A stretch of DNA of 64,000 nt from Amphiduros pacificus (taxonomy: Eukaryota > Annelida > Polychaeta > Phyllodocida > Hesionidae), in NCBI GenBank assembly GCA_949316495.1, contig OX439004.1, positions 10,186,536-10,250,535 of the forward strand, read 5' to 3'. This document shows, in pieces, positions 35,209 through 48,000 of this stretch. Position 1 is the stretch's first letter. Each line of letters opens with the position of its first letter. The notes under the pieces are model-generated. The model saw only the letters and a program-made list of their open reading frames with translations, did no database searches and had not been told where the DNA came from. Both the position numbers and the translations under genes were made by a program.

Positions 35209-36118
35209 GGGGCCCCCATAGGGGGGGTATGAAAAACCCAATAATCCCCCTTTTTTTACCTAAAAATCCAAAAATCCTTATCTTTTGTAGCCAAAAATCC
35301 TTAAATATTTTTCCCCTCAAATCTAAAAATCCAAAAGTATAAAACAAAAAATCCTAAAATATGTTTACATTTAGTACAAATTTATTTGGCAATGAATTAC
35401 ATAACATGCATGATATAACATGATATTTAGTGTTTCACACAGGTCATGCCACATTACAAAATGTACTTGCAGAGTCCACTTGAGCCCACAGAGTTTGAAA
35501 TTAACAGTAATCTCACTGTTATAGTGATACGGAGACACCCAATCCTTTTGAACATATTCAAAATTAGTAAAAAAAGTAATCTGTGTCTTTCCTTTTTTTT
35601 AAAACTCTTTGAGGCCTAGTGGCCCTTGTGTCACTAGTAAATGACAACTGAGATAATTCCTCACTAATTAACTCTTGCTGCTCATTGGGTGTCTCCGTAT
35701 CACCCTGATCCTTTATCAGGTCCAAAAGATTTATCAAAACCTCCTCATTCAGAACAATTATATCATCCTTTGGAACATATTCATAGTTAGTATCATCTAA
35801 AACAGTGATGACATTTTCTCTATCTATGACACATTGTTTTTGATTTGAGAACTCTGTGGGCTCAAGTGGGCTCTGCAAGTAGATTTCCCCTTTACATTTT
35901 CCCTTCTCAAGCATATCTTGCCTCAGTTTACATATATGCACATGTTTGATTGTGTTAATAACTACAACAGAACCTTTTTTGACATAGACACTTCTCCCTT
36001 GTTAATCCTAAACACTTTCCTCAAAATCCAAAAATCCCAGATATTTCACCCCAAAAATCCAATAATCCCTCTTTTTTAGGCCAAAAATCCAATAATCCTA
36101 AAACCCTATGGGGGCCCC
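35209..36118. mobile_element. 910-bp TIR element inserted into the minisatellite, 6-bp target duplication
   Basis: The ends are inverted: GGGGCCCCCATAGGG at 35209 and its complement ending at 36118, followed inward by pyrimidine/adenine words CCAAAAATCC and CCAATAATCC on both sides. AGGGAT flanks both sides (35203-35208 and 36119-36124), a 6-bp duplication of minisatellite sequence, and satellite units resume right after it. Internal inverted pairs are also present (GTGATACGGAGACACCC with GGGTGTCTCCGTATCAC; GAGCCCACAGAGTT with AACTCTGTGGGCTC). The superfamily is not identified. Confidence 0.82.
35564..35941 (-). CDS. Hypothetical acidic protein inside the 910-bp element
   Basis: A 125-codon frame (MHICKLRQDM...). 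It has coding-like composition with acidic and Leu-rich segments (DDIIVLNEEVLINLLDLI, EEQ/ELISEEL) and ends with a basic RPQRVLKKRKDTDYFF. No known domain recognised. It may be a remnant or accessory of the element rather than a transposase. The start is chosen as the only upstream ATG, and splicing cannot be excluded. Confidence 0.35.
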   Translation of the reverse strand: MHICKLRQDMLEKGKCKGEIYLQSPLEPTEFSNQKQCVIDRENVITVLDDTNYEYVPKDDIIVLNEEVLINLLDLIKDQGDTETPNEQQELISEELSQLSFTSDTRATRPQRVLKKRKDTDYFFY

Positions 36119-36215
36119 AGGGATGGCTGCATAGGTGAGAGATAGCTGCACAATTGAGAGACAGCTGCACAGGTGAGGGATAGCTACAACAGTGAGGGAC
36201 AGCATCACTCCCCAG
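36119..36215. repeat. Continuation of the minisatellite after the insertion
   Basis: Four to five further diverged units (GAGAGATAGCTGCACA, GAGAGACAGCTGCACA) resume directly after the AGGGAT duplicate. Confidence 0.88.
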
Positions 36216-36274
36216 CCGAAGGCACTTGTGTCGGGTAAAAAACTGAGGAAAAAATGCCACAGATAGCACCCGTT

Positions 36275-36448
36275 TCTGTATTTAGAAACATTATGACTTG
36301 GAAAGATGATGACACGGCAAGTAAGTACAACAGTTAATCGCCGGAGGTCGAGTTCATTTAGTGGGGAAACTTCAATACGATGGGCAGTGCGTGTTGTTTC
36401 TAGAAACAGTGGATTTCAAGCCTATTTTGCCGATGTCTTTGGGAATAG
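36275..36448. mobile_element. TIR MITE copy (family of 42.1 kb)
   Basis: Shares ATTATGACTTGGAAAGAT, AAGTAAGTACAACAGTTAATC, GGGGAAACTTCAATA and GGGCAGTGCGTGTTGTTT with the copy at 42050-42290. The right arm is complete to CTTTGGGAATAG, and the left arm is shortened. Confidence 0.75.
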
Positions 36449-36614
36449 TTAGTTATGCAAGTACATAATTGCCCCACGATGGCGTCTGATGATTTTTTTT
36501 TCCAGCACGTGCATTTAAAAGAGATATTTTTCTCCCAAAAAACATGTTTCCCTTGTGCGGTCAACACAACAGAGCCACAGATCAATGTGTGTTATAATTC
36601 TCCATCATACTGTC

Positions 36615-37295
36615 TTGCACCCAGTAGGAATCGTGGCCCAGTAGGAATTCCTACATTGTGCAACTGCCCAAAGTAGGAATTCCTACTTTGTGCAAATAAG
36701 TAGGAATTTTAAGATATATCAATAACTGAGATCAATGGATGCGGCCAATATAATTGCAATGTTTATAAGTTTTCTATTAAATTTTGTATTTAAAAAAAAT
36801 AACAGACGCTTCCTGCTTAATTGGACGTTATTGGCATTGGAGAATGTGGTTACACATTTGGATTGACTAGTACATTATAATGGAAATATGACATATTTGG
36901 AAATAGAAATGTTGATTGTCACTTTAATTTTACAAAAAATGTACAAACATTTTTTTTTAAATATTTGTGTCTTAATGATATGTTTACAGGCTCACATCCA
37001 GATATCTGCCTTTTTGCCAATCAGAAATGTACTGATAAAATCATATTTTATTATGCACACAGCTGATATCAGTGCATGCTCATATCATTATAATTATTTT
37101 TATAACAGTCCTATGTTCATAAAGTCCAACATTCATATAGCCTAAACCTCCTCAATGACCTCATTCAGCTTCCTGATATTTGGATTCTTGACTCTAATAT
37201 TCCTACTTATTTGCGCAATGTAGGAATTCCTACTTTGTCCTGCACAATGTAGGAATTATTCCTACATTGTGCAAGATTCCTACTTTGCGCATGAC
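36615..37295. mobile_element. MITE with ~100-bp TIRs built from palindromic GTAGGAATTCCTAC
   Basis: The left arm (36615-36715) and right arm (about 37192-37295) are inverted copies. Each carries repeated GTAGGAATTCCTAC palindromes spaced by words such as ATTGTGCA, and both have the CAAATAAGTAGGAAT inner block. The AT-rich core has no coding capacity. The family is not identified. Confidence 0.8.
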
Positions 37296-37607
37296 AATAC
37301 TACAAAAATGTATCAGGGAAGTGAAAGTTACCCTTTAACTTTAAATTAAATTATAGTGTAAATAAAGCATTTTATAATTTCTAATAAATGGTATATCCTT
37401 AAACATACAGATAAGCATTATATTATATATTAGCAAGTTGGTGACCCAACAGACCTGGAGAAAAACATAGAGATATGATTTGGCTGTGAAAAACAATATT
37501 CAGGATGGCCCTGCATTGGGAAAAAATCAGCAATTTTTTCCCCTCCACTCACTCCTCCCTCTCCCCAAATGAATAATGGTACATCCCTAAATATTATATA
37601 TAGATAT

Positions 37608-38533
37608 TAGTGTTCTCCAATCACCAATCGGCAAAGCCCAGATAGGTGATCTGGAGGGGTTTGTTGAACGTCCAAGGTCTTTACCAATTTCAACCAAAGA
37701 AAAGTTTGGTGGAGTTGTTAGAGCTCTAGTGAAGTAAAAAATCGGCAGCTGTAAAATCTGAGGTAAACCCGTTTAAACGTCCAAATTGAACCCGTTTCAA
37801 CTGCTGTTAAAACGGGTTTGACTCAATTTTTGCAGCTGGCGATAGTGTTCTCCAATCACCCATCGGCAAAGCCCAGATAGGTGATCTGGAGGGGTTTGTC
37901 GAACGTCCATGATCTCTACCAACTCCAACCAAAGAAAAGTTTGGTGGAGTTGATTGAGCTCTAGTGAAGTAAAAAATCGCCAGCTATAAAAACTGTGGTA
38001 AACCCGTTTAAACGTCAAAATTGAACCCGTTTCAACTGCTGTTAAAACGGGTTTGATTCAATTTTTGCAGCTGGCGATTATTATCAAGTATTTATATTTT
38101 CTTTATTTAATGTTATCCAAAAAATAATCAAGCTTTTTTGTGAGATTTTAGACATAATCATACATAAAATATGAATTATCACTTAAACAGTTGGGTATTT
38201 AAAAAATCACATCTAAACGAGATTAAAACCAAAAAGCAAAAATCTCAGACCTCTCCAGATCACCTATCTGGGCTTTGCCGATGGGTGATTGGAGAACACT
38301 AAGCTGGCGATTATTATCAAGTATTTATATTTTCCTTATATAATGTTATCCAAAGAATAATCAAGCTTTTTTGTGAGATTTTAGATATAATTATACATAA
38401 AATATGAATTATCACTAAAACAGTTGGGTATTTAAACAATCACATATAAACGAGATTATGAAGGAAAAGCAAAATCTCAGACCTCTCCAGATCACCTATC
38501 TGGGCTTTGCCGATGGGTGATTGGAGAACACTA
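37608..38533. mobile_element. Outer Mutator-like MITE, interrupted by its own sister copy
   Basis: The TIR starts TAGTGTTCTCCAATCACC and ends with its complement at 38533. The flanking direct repeats ATATAGATAT (37598-37607 and 38534-38543) are a 10-bp target duplication. With the inserted copy removed, the element is about 459 bp. Long TIRs and 9-10-bp duplications fit Mutator-like elements. The left half contains a hairpin (CCAACTCCAACCAAA / TTTGGTGGAGTTG). Confidence 0.88.
37843..38301. mobile_element. Inner Mutator-like MITE, 459 bp, inserted in the outer copy
   Basis: Same TIRs (TAGTGTTCTCC ... GGAGAACACTA). Flanked by AGCTGGCGA at 37834-37842 and 38302-38310, a 9-bp duplication of the outer element's own internal sequence. 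The outer and inner left halves are about 235 bp apart and differ at only a small fraction of positions, so both insertions are fairly recent. Confidence 0.9.
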
Positions 38534-38543
38534 ATATAGATAT

Positions 38544-39025
38544 AGCAGGCTAAGGTTTTCAAAGTATGAAGAGTACGTTTTAATGAAAGAACATTTTCAC
38601 TTGACATATGTCTAGATCTAGATACCATATGAATACAATCTGTGGTGAATTCAAATTGCCAAGTGACTTCACTTGGGGGCTACATATTGTGAAAGCTGCT
38701 CAGTACAGTGCTGCCATCTACATGTAGGTATTTTACCTTTGGTAACACCACAAGGTAATGCCCATGATGGTTACATTTCATGGTGGTCCTTCAACTTTGG
38801 GGAACCTCCTTCTGTTGATGATGAAGATGGTGATGCACAGAGAGGAACGGCTGCAGGACGGAACATAATTTTCTCCACATTTGTTTAACTTAAATAGCCG
38901 GAAACCTTGCTGTGATGTGCGTAGGCTATGAGTACCCACGCGACAAAAGTGGCGCGACCAACATCACAAATCAAATCTTCATTTGTGTGCTCAGGTGTGT
39001 TTTCACGGATTCAAGCGCTGATATC
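38544..39025. other. Upstream region of the five-exon unknown gene
   Basis: Putative promoter and 5' UTR. An open frame (38673-38888, ending GRNIIFSTFV) looks exon-like but has no splice support. CpG-bearing sequence (CCACGCGACAAAAGTGGCGCG) lies 75-90 bp before the start codon. Confidence 0.35.
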
Positions 39026-42000
39026 ATGCCACCGGTAAGTAAAAATTAGATCTGCTGCGCCTAATTTACGTCACGGTTTCGAAGTTGTCAATATCCACAA
39101 CTGTTGACAGAGATTGAGCACATGACAACCTCCCGAACCGTCACAAAAATATCGTTCCTGTGTGGATACAGCTGACGACAACTGACCTGCAGACGACAAC
39201 AGAGCTGCGGTTCCATTTTCAAAGTCGTTAAAATACATCTGTACTCTCGAAAATATTCAAATCAGGTCATTCTATGACACCTGTATGTGCCGACAATTTC
39301 AAATGGTGTGATAAACGCCGGCAATACATTGATAAACTAAAACGCAACTGTTAATTGTCATTCGCAGCTCTGTTGTTGTCGCCTGTACCTACAACCGACG
39401 ACAACAGAACTGTGGACGACAACAGAGTTGCGGATGTATTCTCCTTCCCAAAAGTCCCCAATTATCGCTAACTCATAGGTGGCGCTGCATATTTCGTGTG
39501 AGTCAGCAACTGACATGTGATAAAAAAAAAACACTATTTTGCCGATATCTTCAAAACGACACCAGAGCTGCGGTTTCATTTTCAAAGCCTTTTAACCCCT
39601 AACGGACGGGAAGGACGGCAACGTCCACCACCGGTAATGGACGGGAGGGACGTTGACATCATAGAGAACTGCATCAGTTTTTTCTCACTGCACATGCTGG
39701 TCAATGACGTCATTCCAATGGTTGGCACGTGCACAAGGTGATTATGTAACGTATGTATGATGCATTTCAAGAGATGAAACAAGTTTCTTGGGATTTCCTT
39801 AACGTGACGTATACAGAGCATTATAGATAGTGTGCTTTGTACAACATATACAGTATGCATTGATAAAACAATCCTAATGAAAAATATTCCAAAATATCAA
39901 ATATTTTTAATGGTTTTGAAAATTTTCTTGGCTGCAGAAAATTCAGATCACTTTTTGTGCCCGGAAGTCAGCCTGGCCCTACTCACGAGCATGCTAACTT
40001 TTGATTGGTGAGTTGAATGTTGCTAGTATTGTTATGAATGACCTCACATGAAAAATTATTGTGACGTTGTATAACTATTTGATCTATCAATCACGGATCC
40101 AAAGTGATCTGAATCTTTTTTTGAGCCCAACGGCTGAATTTGAAACTTTTCTACAAACATTTTGGAATATTACAATCACGGAATGCAAGATAATTGATCT
40201 TGGAACATGACCAGAGACATATATCTAGGATAAGCTGTCATTTTCACAATTTACAACCCCATCTTCCTCCAAAGGTCAGGAATTGCTGAGATTTTTGTTT
40301 CCTCTCTTGATATACATCATATTTGCGTATGCATTGGTATCCCTGCATGTGCACTTGCCATGAGAGGTCGGAAGCCAATGCGGTTCTCTATGGTCGGCGT
40401 CCCTATTGTTCTGGCTCAACGACGTCATTTTGTAACATTCCCTTGGGCTGCAACTTTGTTACAATGTAATCATGATAATGACGTCAGACTGACTTGGATC
40501 ATGATCTTTTGACCCCAGCACTTCATTGAGCATAATGAATAACCATGGTTATATATTTTATCATTTAAGTGTGTAGATACATTAGTCCAGAAAAAAAATT
40601 GGTTAGTCCAGCCAATCAACAAAATTTAGATAGCCTAGTCCCTTAGGGGTTAAGCGTCTGCACTCTCGAAAATATTCACACCAAGTTGTTTTCTGACACT
40701 TGCATGTGCAAACAATGTCAAATGGTGTGATAAACATCAGTAATCAATTGATAAACCGTGGACGAAATAGTGATTTAGTCATGGATAAACTAAACCGCAG
40801 CTCTGTTGTCATCCACAGCTCTGTTGTCATCGGCTGTATAAACAAACCGGAAAAGTTTTGAAATCAGTGAGATAACAAGAAGATTACAGTCAACTTTTTA
40901 GAAAAATGACCTTGAGATAAACAAAACTTAAGTGTCTTTGATGGGTTGTGTTGCAGTCACACCAAGCCAAGGTGACGAGTTGTTCATGTCACTTCTGTCA
41001 GACCAGAGATATTTAAACATATTTTTATGTATTAAATGTCTCTGGTCAGACACTTTCACACCTTTGACTTCCAAAATCATTTGAAGCTAGGACCAATTTT
41101 ATGATCAAAGAGCTTTCTTTCATTGTTTCCTAGCTCAAGCTTTGAAGGAGGGTTGTTTGTAACATTTGTGTCATCTGAAATTGTTGCTCTAAGCTCTCAG
41201 GTGTCATGTCTTCCTGACAGCACCGTCCTGATTAACGATCATTTACAATAACAAATATTGTACAGAGCAACACGAAACAAACATATTTTGATTCCTCGCA
41301 GATTTTTAATATCAAAAAATAAAAGTTTGTTCAATTTTGTGGATTCTAGTCGAAATAAATGGGAAATCAGTGTTAATATTTGACTCACTGGAATGTGTGG
41401 CGACACCTAGTGGCCGACGGGGTATGACGTACGAGATTAGAAAAGCAATTTTTAGAGCCTTCTAAGTGCATCTGCACTCTCGAAAATATCCTTGTCAGAT
41501 TATTGTCAGATATGTTAATGTGCCAACAATTTCAATTGGTGTGATAAACATCGGCATTCAATTGAAAATCTGAAATGCAGCTCTGTTGTCCGCAGCTCTG
41601 TTGTTGTCACCTGTACTGCCGGCGTCATTGAAGTTTGCATTTTTTTGTAGAACTGACGACATGGAATATTTTGGCATAGAAAAATTGATCAATATGAAAC
41701 TTATAAATCAATTGTGAAAATCGCACCCAATGGTGACATGTGGATCATCTTGCACCCACTACACCCGACGACAACAACGCTTCGGACGACAACAAAGCTG
41801 TGTTTCAGTATATCAACTTATTGCCAATTTTAATCTCACTATTCATGGTAATTCATTTTGTTGACACATAAGTTATGTCATAAGTTAAACTTATGACTGT
41901 CAAAAGTGTCAGACAACAATCTGATGGGAATATTTTTGTAAGTGCAGATGCACTTTGAAAATGGAGCCACAGCACTATAGCTCTAGCTGTTGTCGTCGCC

Positions 42001-45000
42001 TGTACACACTTGCATCCCACTCATATCCATGATGGCATCTGACTCACATCTTAGACCCATATTCACAGTCAAAATTGACTTGAAACCAACTGTTTCCAGA
42101 AACACCACTCACTGCATCCAATTTATAATTTAATTATGACTTGGAAAGATAATAGCACAATAAGTAAGTACAACAGTTAATCGCCGAGTTCATTTAGAGG
42201 GGAAACTTCAATATGATGGGCAGTGCGTGTTGTTTTTGGAAACAGTGAATTTCAAGCCAATTTGGATGATGAATATGGGAATAGTCCGTTTTAACCTCAA
42301 GCATCCGCTGTATCTGTTTTAAAGTGTTTTGCAAGGTGACTGGCCATATTGCACAGGACTTGGCAAATAACTACATGTATATACATCAGTGATATGAGAA
42401 AGCTGTAAAGATTTGAAATGAGGTTTTCTGAAGCGTTTGACTAAAAACTGGAGGTGTGATATCTTTTTCACAGTTTGAAATTTGACCAATTTTGTATTAA
42501 ATCATTTCCAACTTCGATACAGTACTGTGATTTATATAAAGAACTTATTTATTTTTACAGAGAAAACAACAAAAAAGAGACACATCAGATGAGGAGAGCG
42601 AGTCCAAAGACCTCTCGTTTCCAGAGAGCATCAGCAGTTTATGGACTCTTCATGCCTTTAAATCTAACTGGGAGCATCTGCATCCATTTCTAGAAGGATA
42701 TTGTGTGCCAGGAACAAGCAAACCTCACATTCATAAGGATTCTAATCCAGCAGATAATCTTCATCAGGACCATCACCCCAGCCAGGATCGTTTTATCGAA
42801 TATGAGGGAACATTGACGGATAACTTACCGGACATGTTATCATTTTTGTTCGATGGAGACAAGAGAAGAATTGACCTTGTGAACATTTTGGTTGAAAAAT
42901 TAAAGGGGTCGGATAAATTTGAACTGAATTTTTTGGATATACTTGATTCAAATCCAATCCCTGAGACCCAGAATCCGGACGATTATGTCCGTTGGTCAGA
43001 GAGATTGACCAGACTTCTTGATACTTGTAAAGAAACACTGATCGGACCTGTATTTGCATGTTTTATGAGAATAATTAGACACCTATCGGTTATTTATAAG
43101 ACAAGGGCATGTTTTCCACATTCAAGGCACGCAGCAGGGTCCAGTGACAGCTTCCATACTCTGTGGAGGAAGGTTCTGGAGGATCTCTTGGAAATCCTGT
43201 GTCCTGTGTTTTCAGAAACTATTACACAGCATTATGGAAACTTGGCACTCAGCACAAGTTATCAGTGAGTATTAAGTTTTGTGATCTTTTTTTTAAAATA
43301 AATTAGGCATCAATTTTTATCCCACCTGCTACTGTTGTTAGTGAGACTAAGGTGTTGTATTCTGTCTGCCTGTCTGTCCGTCAATATTTAGAGCATAAAA
43401 TTCATTGTTTTTTCTGTCTCAGCTGTTAAAAAGTATTCAAGCTTGAAACTCAGTGAAAGTATGTATCATAATAATTGCCAGAGATATTGCTGGAAGAAAA
43501 TATTTAGTGACTTTTGTCTCCTTAAAAATTGAAAGTGATGACACAATTCAAATTGAAATGAGACAATGCTATAAAGGTATAAGATAATGGTTTATTATGA
43601 GGACTCTGCAAATCAACCAATCGCCATACATTGCTGTACTAATATCCCAACAAAACGGTCTGAAAGCTGTCAATATCCACAACTTTTTATGGAGATTGGC
43701 CACGTAACAGTTTTGGGGCGACTATTGACAACACCGGGGCCGTCATGGAAATATCCACTGGATAATGACTGACTTTTTGCTGAGCACTGTGACATCTAGC
43801 GGATTGACTATTGACGCTGATTGGGCAAGCTGTCCCAAAGCTGTCAATATCCATCAACTGGTCCCCAATCATTTGAAATTTATTAAATTGATATTATCTT
43901 TACTCCAGTGGGAGGTGGAAAGAAAAGCCATTTGTTTTAGTGAAACTAGATTTTACTGAGTTTTTGCTCTGTAAATAATTCCCGTAATTGCAAATATTGT
44001 GAAATAGTATTTCCACTTTAATATCTGGATGGGCTACCAACAAATATCATTTCCATCAATTTGAACCTGGATATTGACCTAATTGGATATTTGCCACAGT
44101 GCCTCTCAGACGTGATGGTGATTGGGCAAAACAACTGTTACACTCACAGTGTGACAGTGTGCAGTGACACCTGGTGGTAATCTGAAGGTTCCATGTCACA
44201 TGATTGACCAATCATAGCCAAGTGGAGAAATCAAATTTTGGCATTTCCTTTATGAACCAATAACATTGCCTGTACAAACACTGCGACCAGTCGTCATTTC
44301 AAAGTCATGTCACACTATCTCTGAAAACCTTAAGAATATAATAAGTTGACAGCAAATAAAAATACTGAACATTACCAAACTTAAACCCTGGAAACAACTT
44401 ATCAATGTTTTAAAATCATTTGCTTGTCAGTGACCTTGACCTTTATTTAAAGGTCATATGACCAATGTCTCAAAATCATAACACCATAAGCAGCAATCGT
44501 AACACCATAAAAACGTTTGAAAAGAGCATTACAAACTTTGACCGTAAATGTATATTAGGCCAAGAAAAACTATTTTTTTAGGATCCTCTCACATAGCTCT
44601 GAAAAAAAAAGGACATCGATTTTTTTTTATTCTGACAAATCTGTATAATCTTAATGTTACTTGGAAACATTTATATATTAGCTTTTATTGTCTACTATTT
44701 TATTGTCCTAAATTGTGTCAAAGTGATGTTTGAGACTCACATTTTCTGTGAAGCATGTCCAATAGGCTGGAGAATTTTCTGACAAGCTACATTTTTACAG
44801 ACATGATCTCTGAAAATCTTTTATACATAACAATTTAACAACAAATTTAAATAGCAATAATTACCAGCCTTAAAACATAGATGCATTAAATTTCATAATT
44901 TCTACTTCTTTCATAAGGTGTGGTCTTGAACAGTATTTTAAAACTGCTATCGAGATCTTCTGAATCACTCCTTTATGAACTTTATAAAGCTCTAACTTTC

Positions 45001-48000
45001 AGGTTTTTGATCCGTTTAATAATTTTTTTTCAGGAGATGCCAAAACCTGAAGGACAGAATTAGATTTGTGAAGCACTATGAAGCTGGCCAGCGTTACATC
45101 AGGAAGAAGAAGATTGGTCGCTCACATAATGACCACCAGGTGGCAACCACTGACCTAGTCCGGGCGTACTCAGTTATTGTGGAGCCAGACTTGATCATCA
45201 AATCCATGATTAAACCTAAAGATGGCAGGTTTGCTGAAATAAGTGCTTTGACCATTGAGGTAATATAAGACTTTAATTTTTTTTTTCTGGATGTTGAATT
45301 TGGTAAAAAATATTTTGACTCTTGTGATTTTAATTTGGAAAAAAAGATTAGATTTTATTGGCACATTTTTATTAAAGATTTCAGTGTGTTTTTCAAAGAC
45401 CATTTTATCTTGAACAATATGAGTAACATAGGTACAACATGTGCAAGCCAAGAAAAGATCATATATGTGAAAATTATGTTGACACCCTATTTTATAATTG
45501 GGCTCGGCCAAGCGGTAACGGAGGGACAGCATCACTGAACAGCATAACATAAATGCATTTATTCCAGAAATACAAAATAATTAGAAATACTTAATTATTG
45601 TTTTTGACAAAGCCCACTGAACATTACAATATGCCAAAGTATTGAGGATCATACTGTAACAGTTTATGTATGGTATCAAAATATGTTTTCTGTAACGGAG
45701 GGACACTTTTGAACAGCAGCTTTGGAGTCATATAGCAAAATGGCCTTAACATAAAGTTCTTAAGAATATTCTTAAAAATCACTATATTATATATCATCTA
45801 CACATACCTAAGTAGTAAATACCAAAATATCAAGTTTATAACATTAACACTGTTTTATTTATTTAAGAAATATTGTCGTAACGGAGGGACAACAGAAAAT
45901 AGTAACGGAGGGACACAAATGTTGTAAGCTGTAATCTTGTCAACAAGTAACTTCTGTAGCAAACTGTACATGTACTTTTTAAGTGCTAAATCTTTATGAA
46001 CTTGACAGAATAAATTTACAGAATAAATTGAATGAAATAACATAAATAACAAAGACCAAATACACACCACAAATGACAACTGGGTACTAAGGATGGATTA
46101 TGGTCAAAATAACCATGTGACAAAGGTGACCGTGGTACTGAACTGCCACATTAGACAGACCGCAGTCAAACTGCTGAATTTGGACATTTTATGAATCTAA
46201 ATTATCCACAAGTGTAAATTATCTACAAGTTGGAGAAAATATGAGTTTAATAATGCTTAGAAATGCATACTATTTACGTTTTTGAAGACTAAGACTTAAA
46301 ATGGACGCCAAGCTTTAAAGAATATGCTAATGTCCAGGCCTGAGTGAAAAGTGAAAATATTAACAGAAAGATATGACGGACATGACGGCAGAAAGTAGCT
46401 GAATAAGATTAAGATTGGTAGCTATGTTCAGGTTTTAGATAAGAGGAGGGAATATATAGCTATCAAATGAAATGCACATGCACTTGGTCCAGCGGTCCAC
46501 TTCGTATCATGGTCATTTTGACCATGGTCATTTTGGTCATCATAAGGATGACACACACAACTCATTCCATTACATCATCATGTTCTTAGCCTTGTGTTAT
46601 CCTAACTGTAAGCCAGGAACACTGCATTATCCCTAAGAATGGATTTGTCAAGTAAATTAGACACTTTGACAAGATCAAACGGTTACATAGTGTCACAAGG
46701 AATCACACCTATCAAACAGCAATTGTGTTGTCTCTGATGGGACAGCTTGTGTACCCAGTGCAGGTCAGCTGGTGGCTTTCTTCCTCTGACTAAAGTACCA
46801 ATGCAAACAAATATGAATTTTTTTGCCATAGACTCAGACAGTATTGAAAACCAGCTTTTATAATACATGAGTATGTAGACAGGGAAATAGAATTATGTAT
46901 CAATGACCATGTTGATTGATGCATGAGTATAAACATGAAGTGTCTATTGTCTCTCAGGTGACAGACCACATATTAGCCAACCAATACATGTTTAACCAAA
47001 TAAATTGTTTGTGTCCATTTCCACTTGACATAAACCACTTTAAGAAATAAAAATTTCTGGCAAATAACTTAAATAATAACAACTTGCATGAACCTGAACA
47101 TTTGTCCCTCCGTTACTAGTAACGGAGGGACAGGTTTTCTTCATATAAAATCAACCAAAAATTAAATGAGTTTCATAAAACATACAGAAGGTTATGATAC
47201 TTCACTATAAGCACCTTACTTCTAGAAAGTTTCACATTCCTTGTGATATGCATTATAGCATGAGGTAAAAATTTCAATATTTTTTGTAACGGAGGGACAT
47301 GTAACGGAGGGACAAATTCATATTTTAAAGTTTTTCCCAAAAAACATCTTTAGACTTGTGTGCCAAGAATTTGACTTTAAATCATGATAACATAGCATCT
47401 CAACTTTATTAAAGTCCCATTTCCACTGCTTTGCATGTGATTTCTAATAAAATACACCATATTTTCTAAATTGATAGAAAAACGACGACAGACAGCAAAA
47501 TGAACCAACAAAATAGGGTCTTAAACAAATTGTGATTATTTCGCAACCAATAAGGGTAGAGAAAAACATAAAACAGTTTCAGAAACTACAATTTTTAGTT
47601 TATAAGGTACAATTTAAAAGAAGCACATATTTTGAGTTTCACTTTTTCATGTTAATGTTCACTTCCCCTTGGCTGAGCCCAATTATGATAAATATTGTCA
47701 AAATAAAAAAGTATGGTCGGATATAGCATTTGTCTCAGAACCTCTTGAAATATTCCATTTCAATTAACAACTCAAATTATTACATTTCAAGATTTTTTAT
47801 CAATATAAATTGGATGTACATATTTTCTTTCAAATGGCTTTGATCATTGTACTGTTTTCCTAGAACAAGCAATTTACAAAGATACTCCTAATGATAGGAA
47901 AATTATATAGATCTTTTGTCCAATAGGGTCAGACTGTTTTCCATTTTTAAAAATGATTTTTGAATAAATCTGACAGCTATCACTTAGTTGTCAAGGAGGC

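Noticed and set aside
33563-35347. Long minus-strand frames (up to 415 codons) with Leu/Ser/Tyr/Ala repeats
   Set aside because: They come from 19- and 20-bp minisatellite units that are stop-free in every frame. The same peptide pattern appears frame-shifted, which a real repeat protein would not show.
38673-38888. 71-codon frame ending GRNIIFSTFV
   Set aside because: Coding-like at its end, but no start, splice site or homologue recognised. Kept only as a comment on the upstream region.
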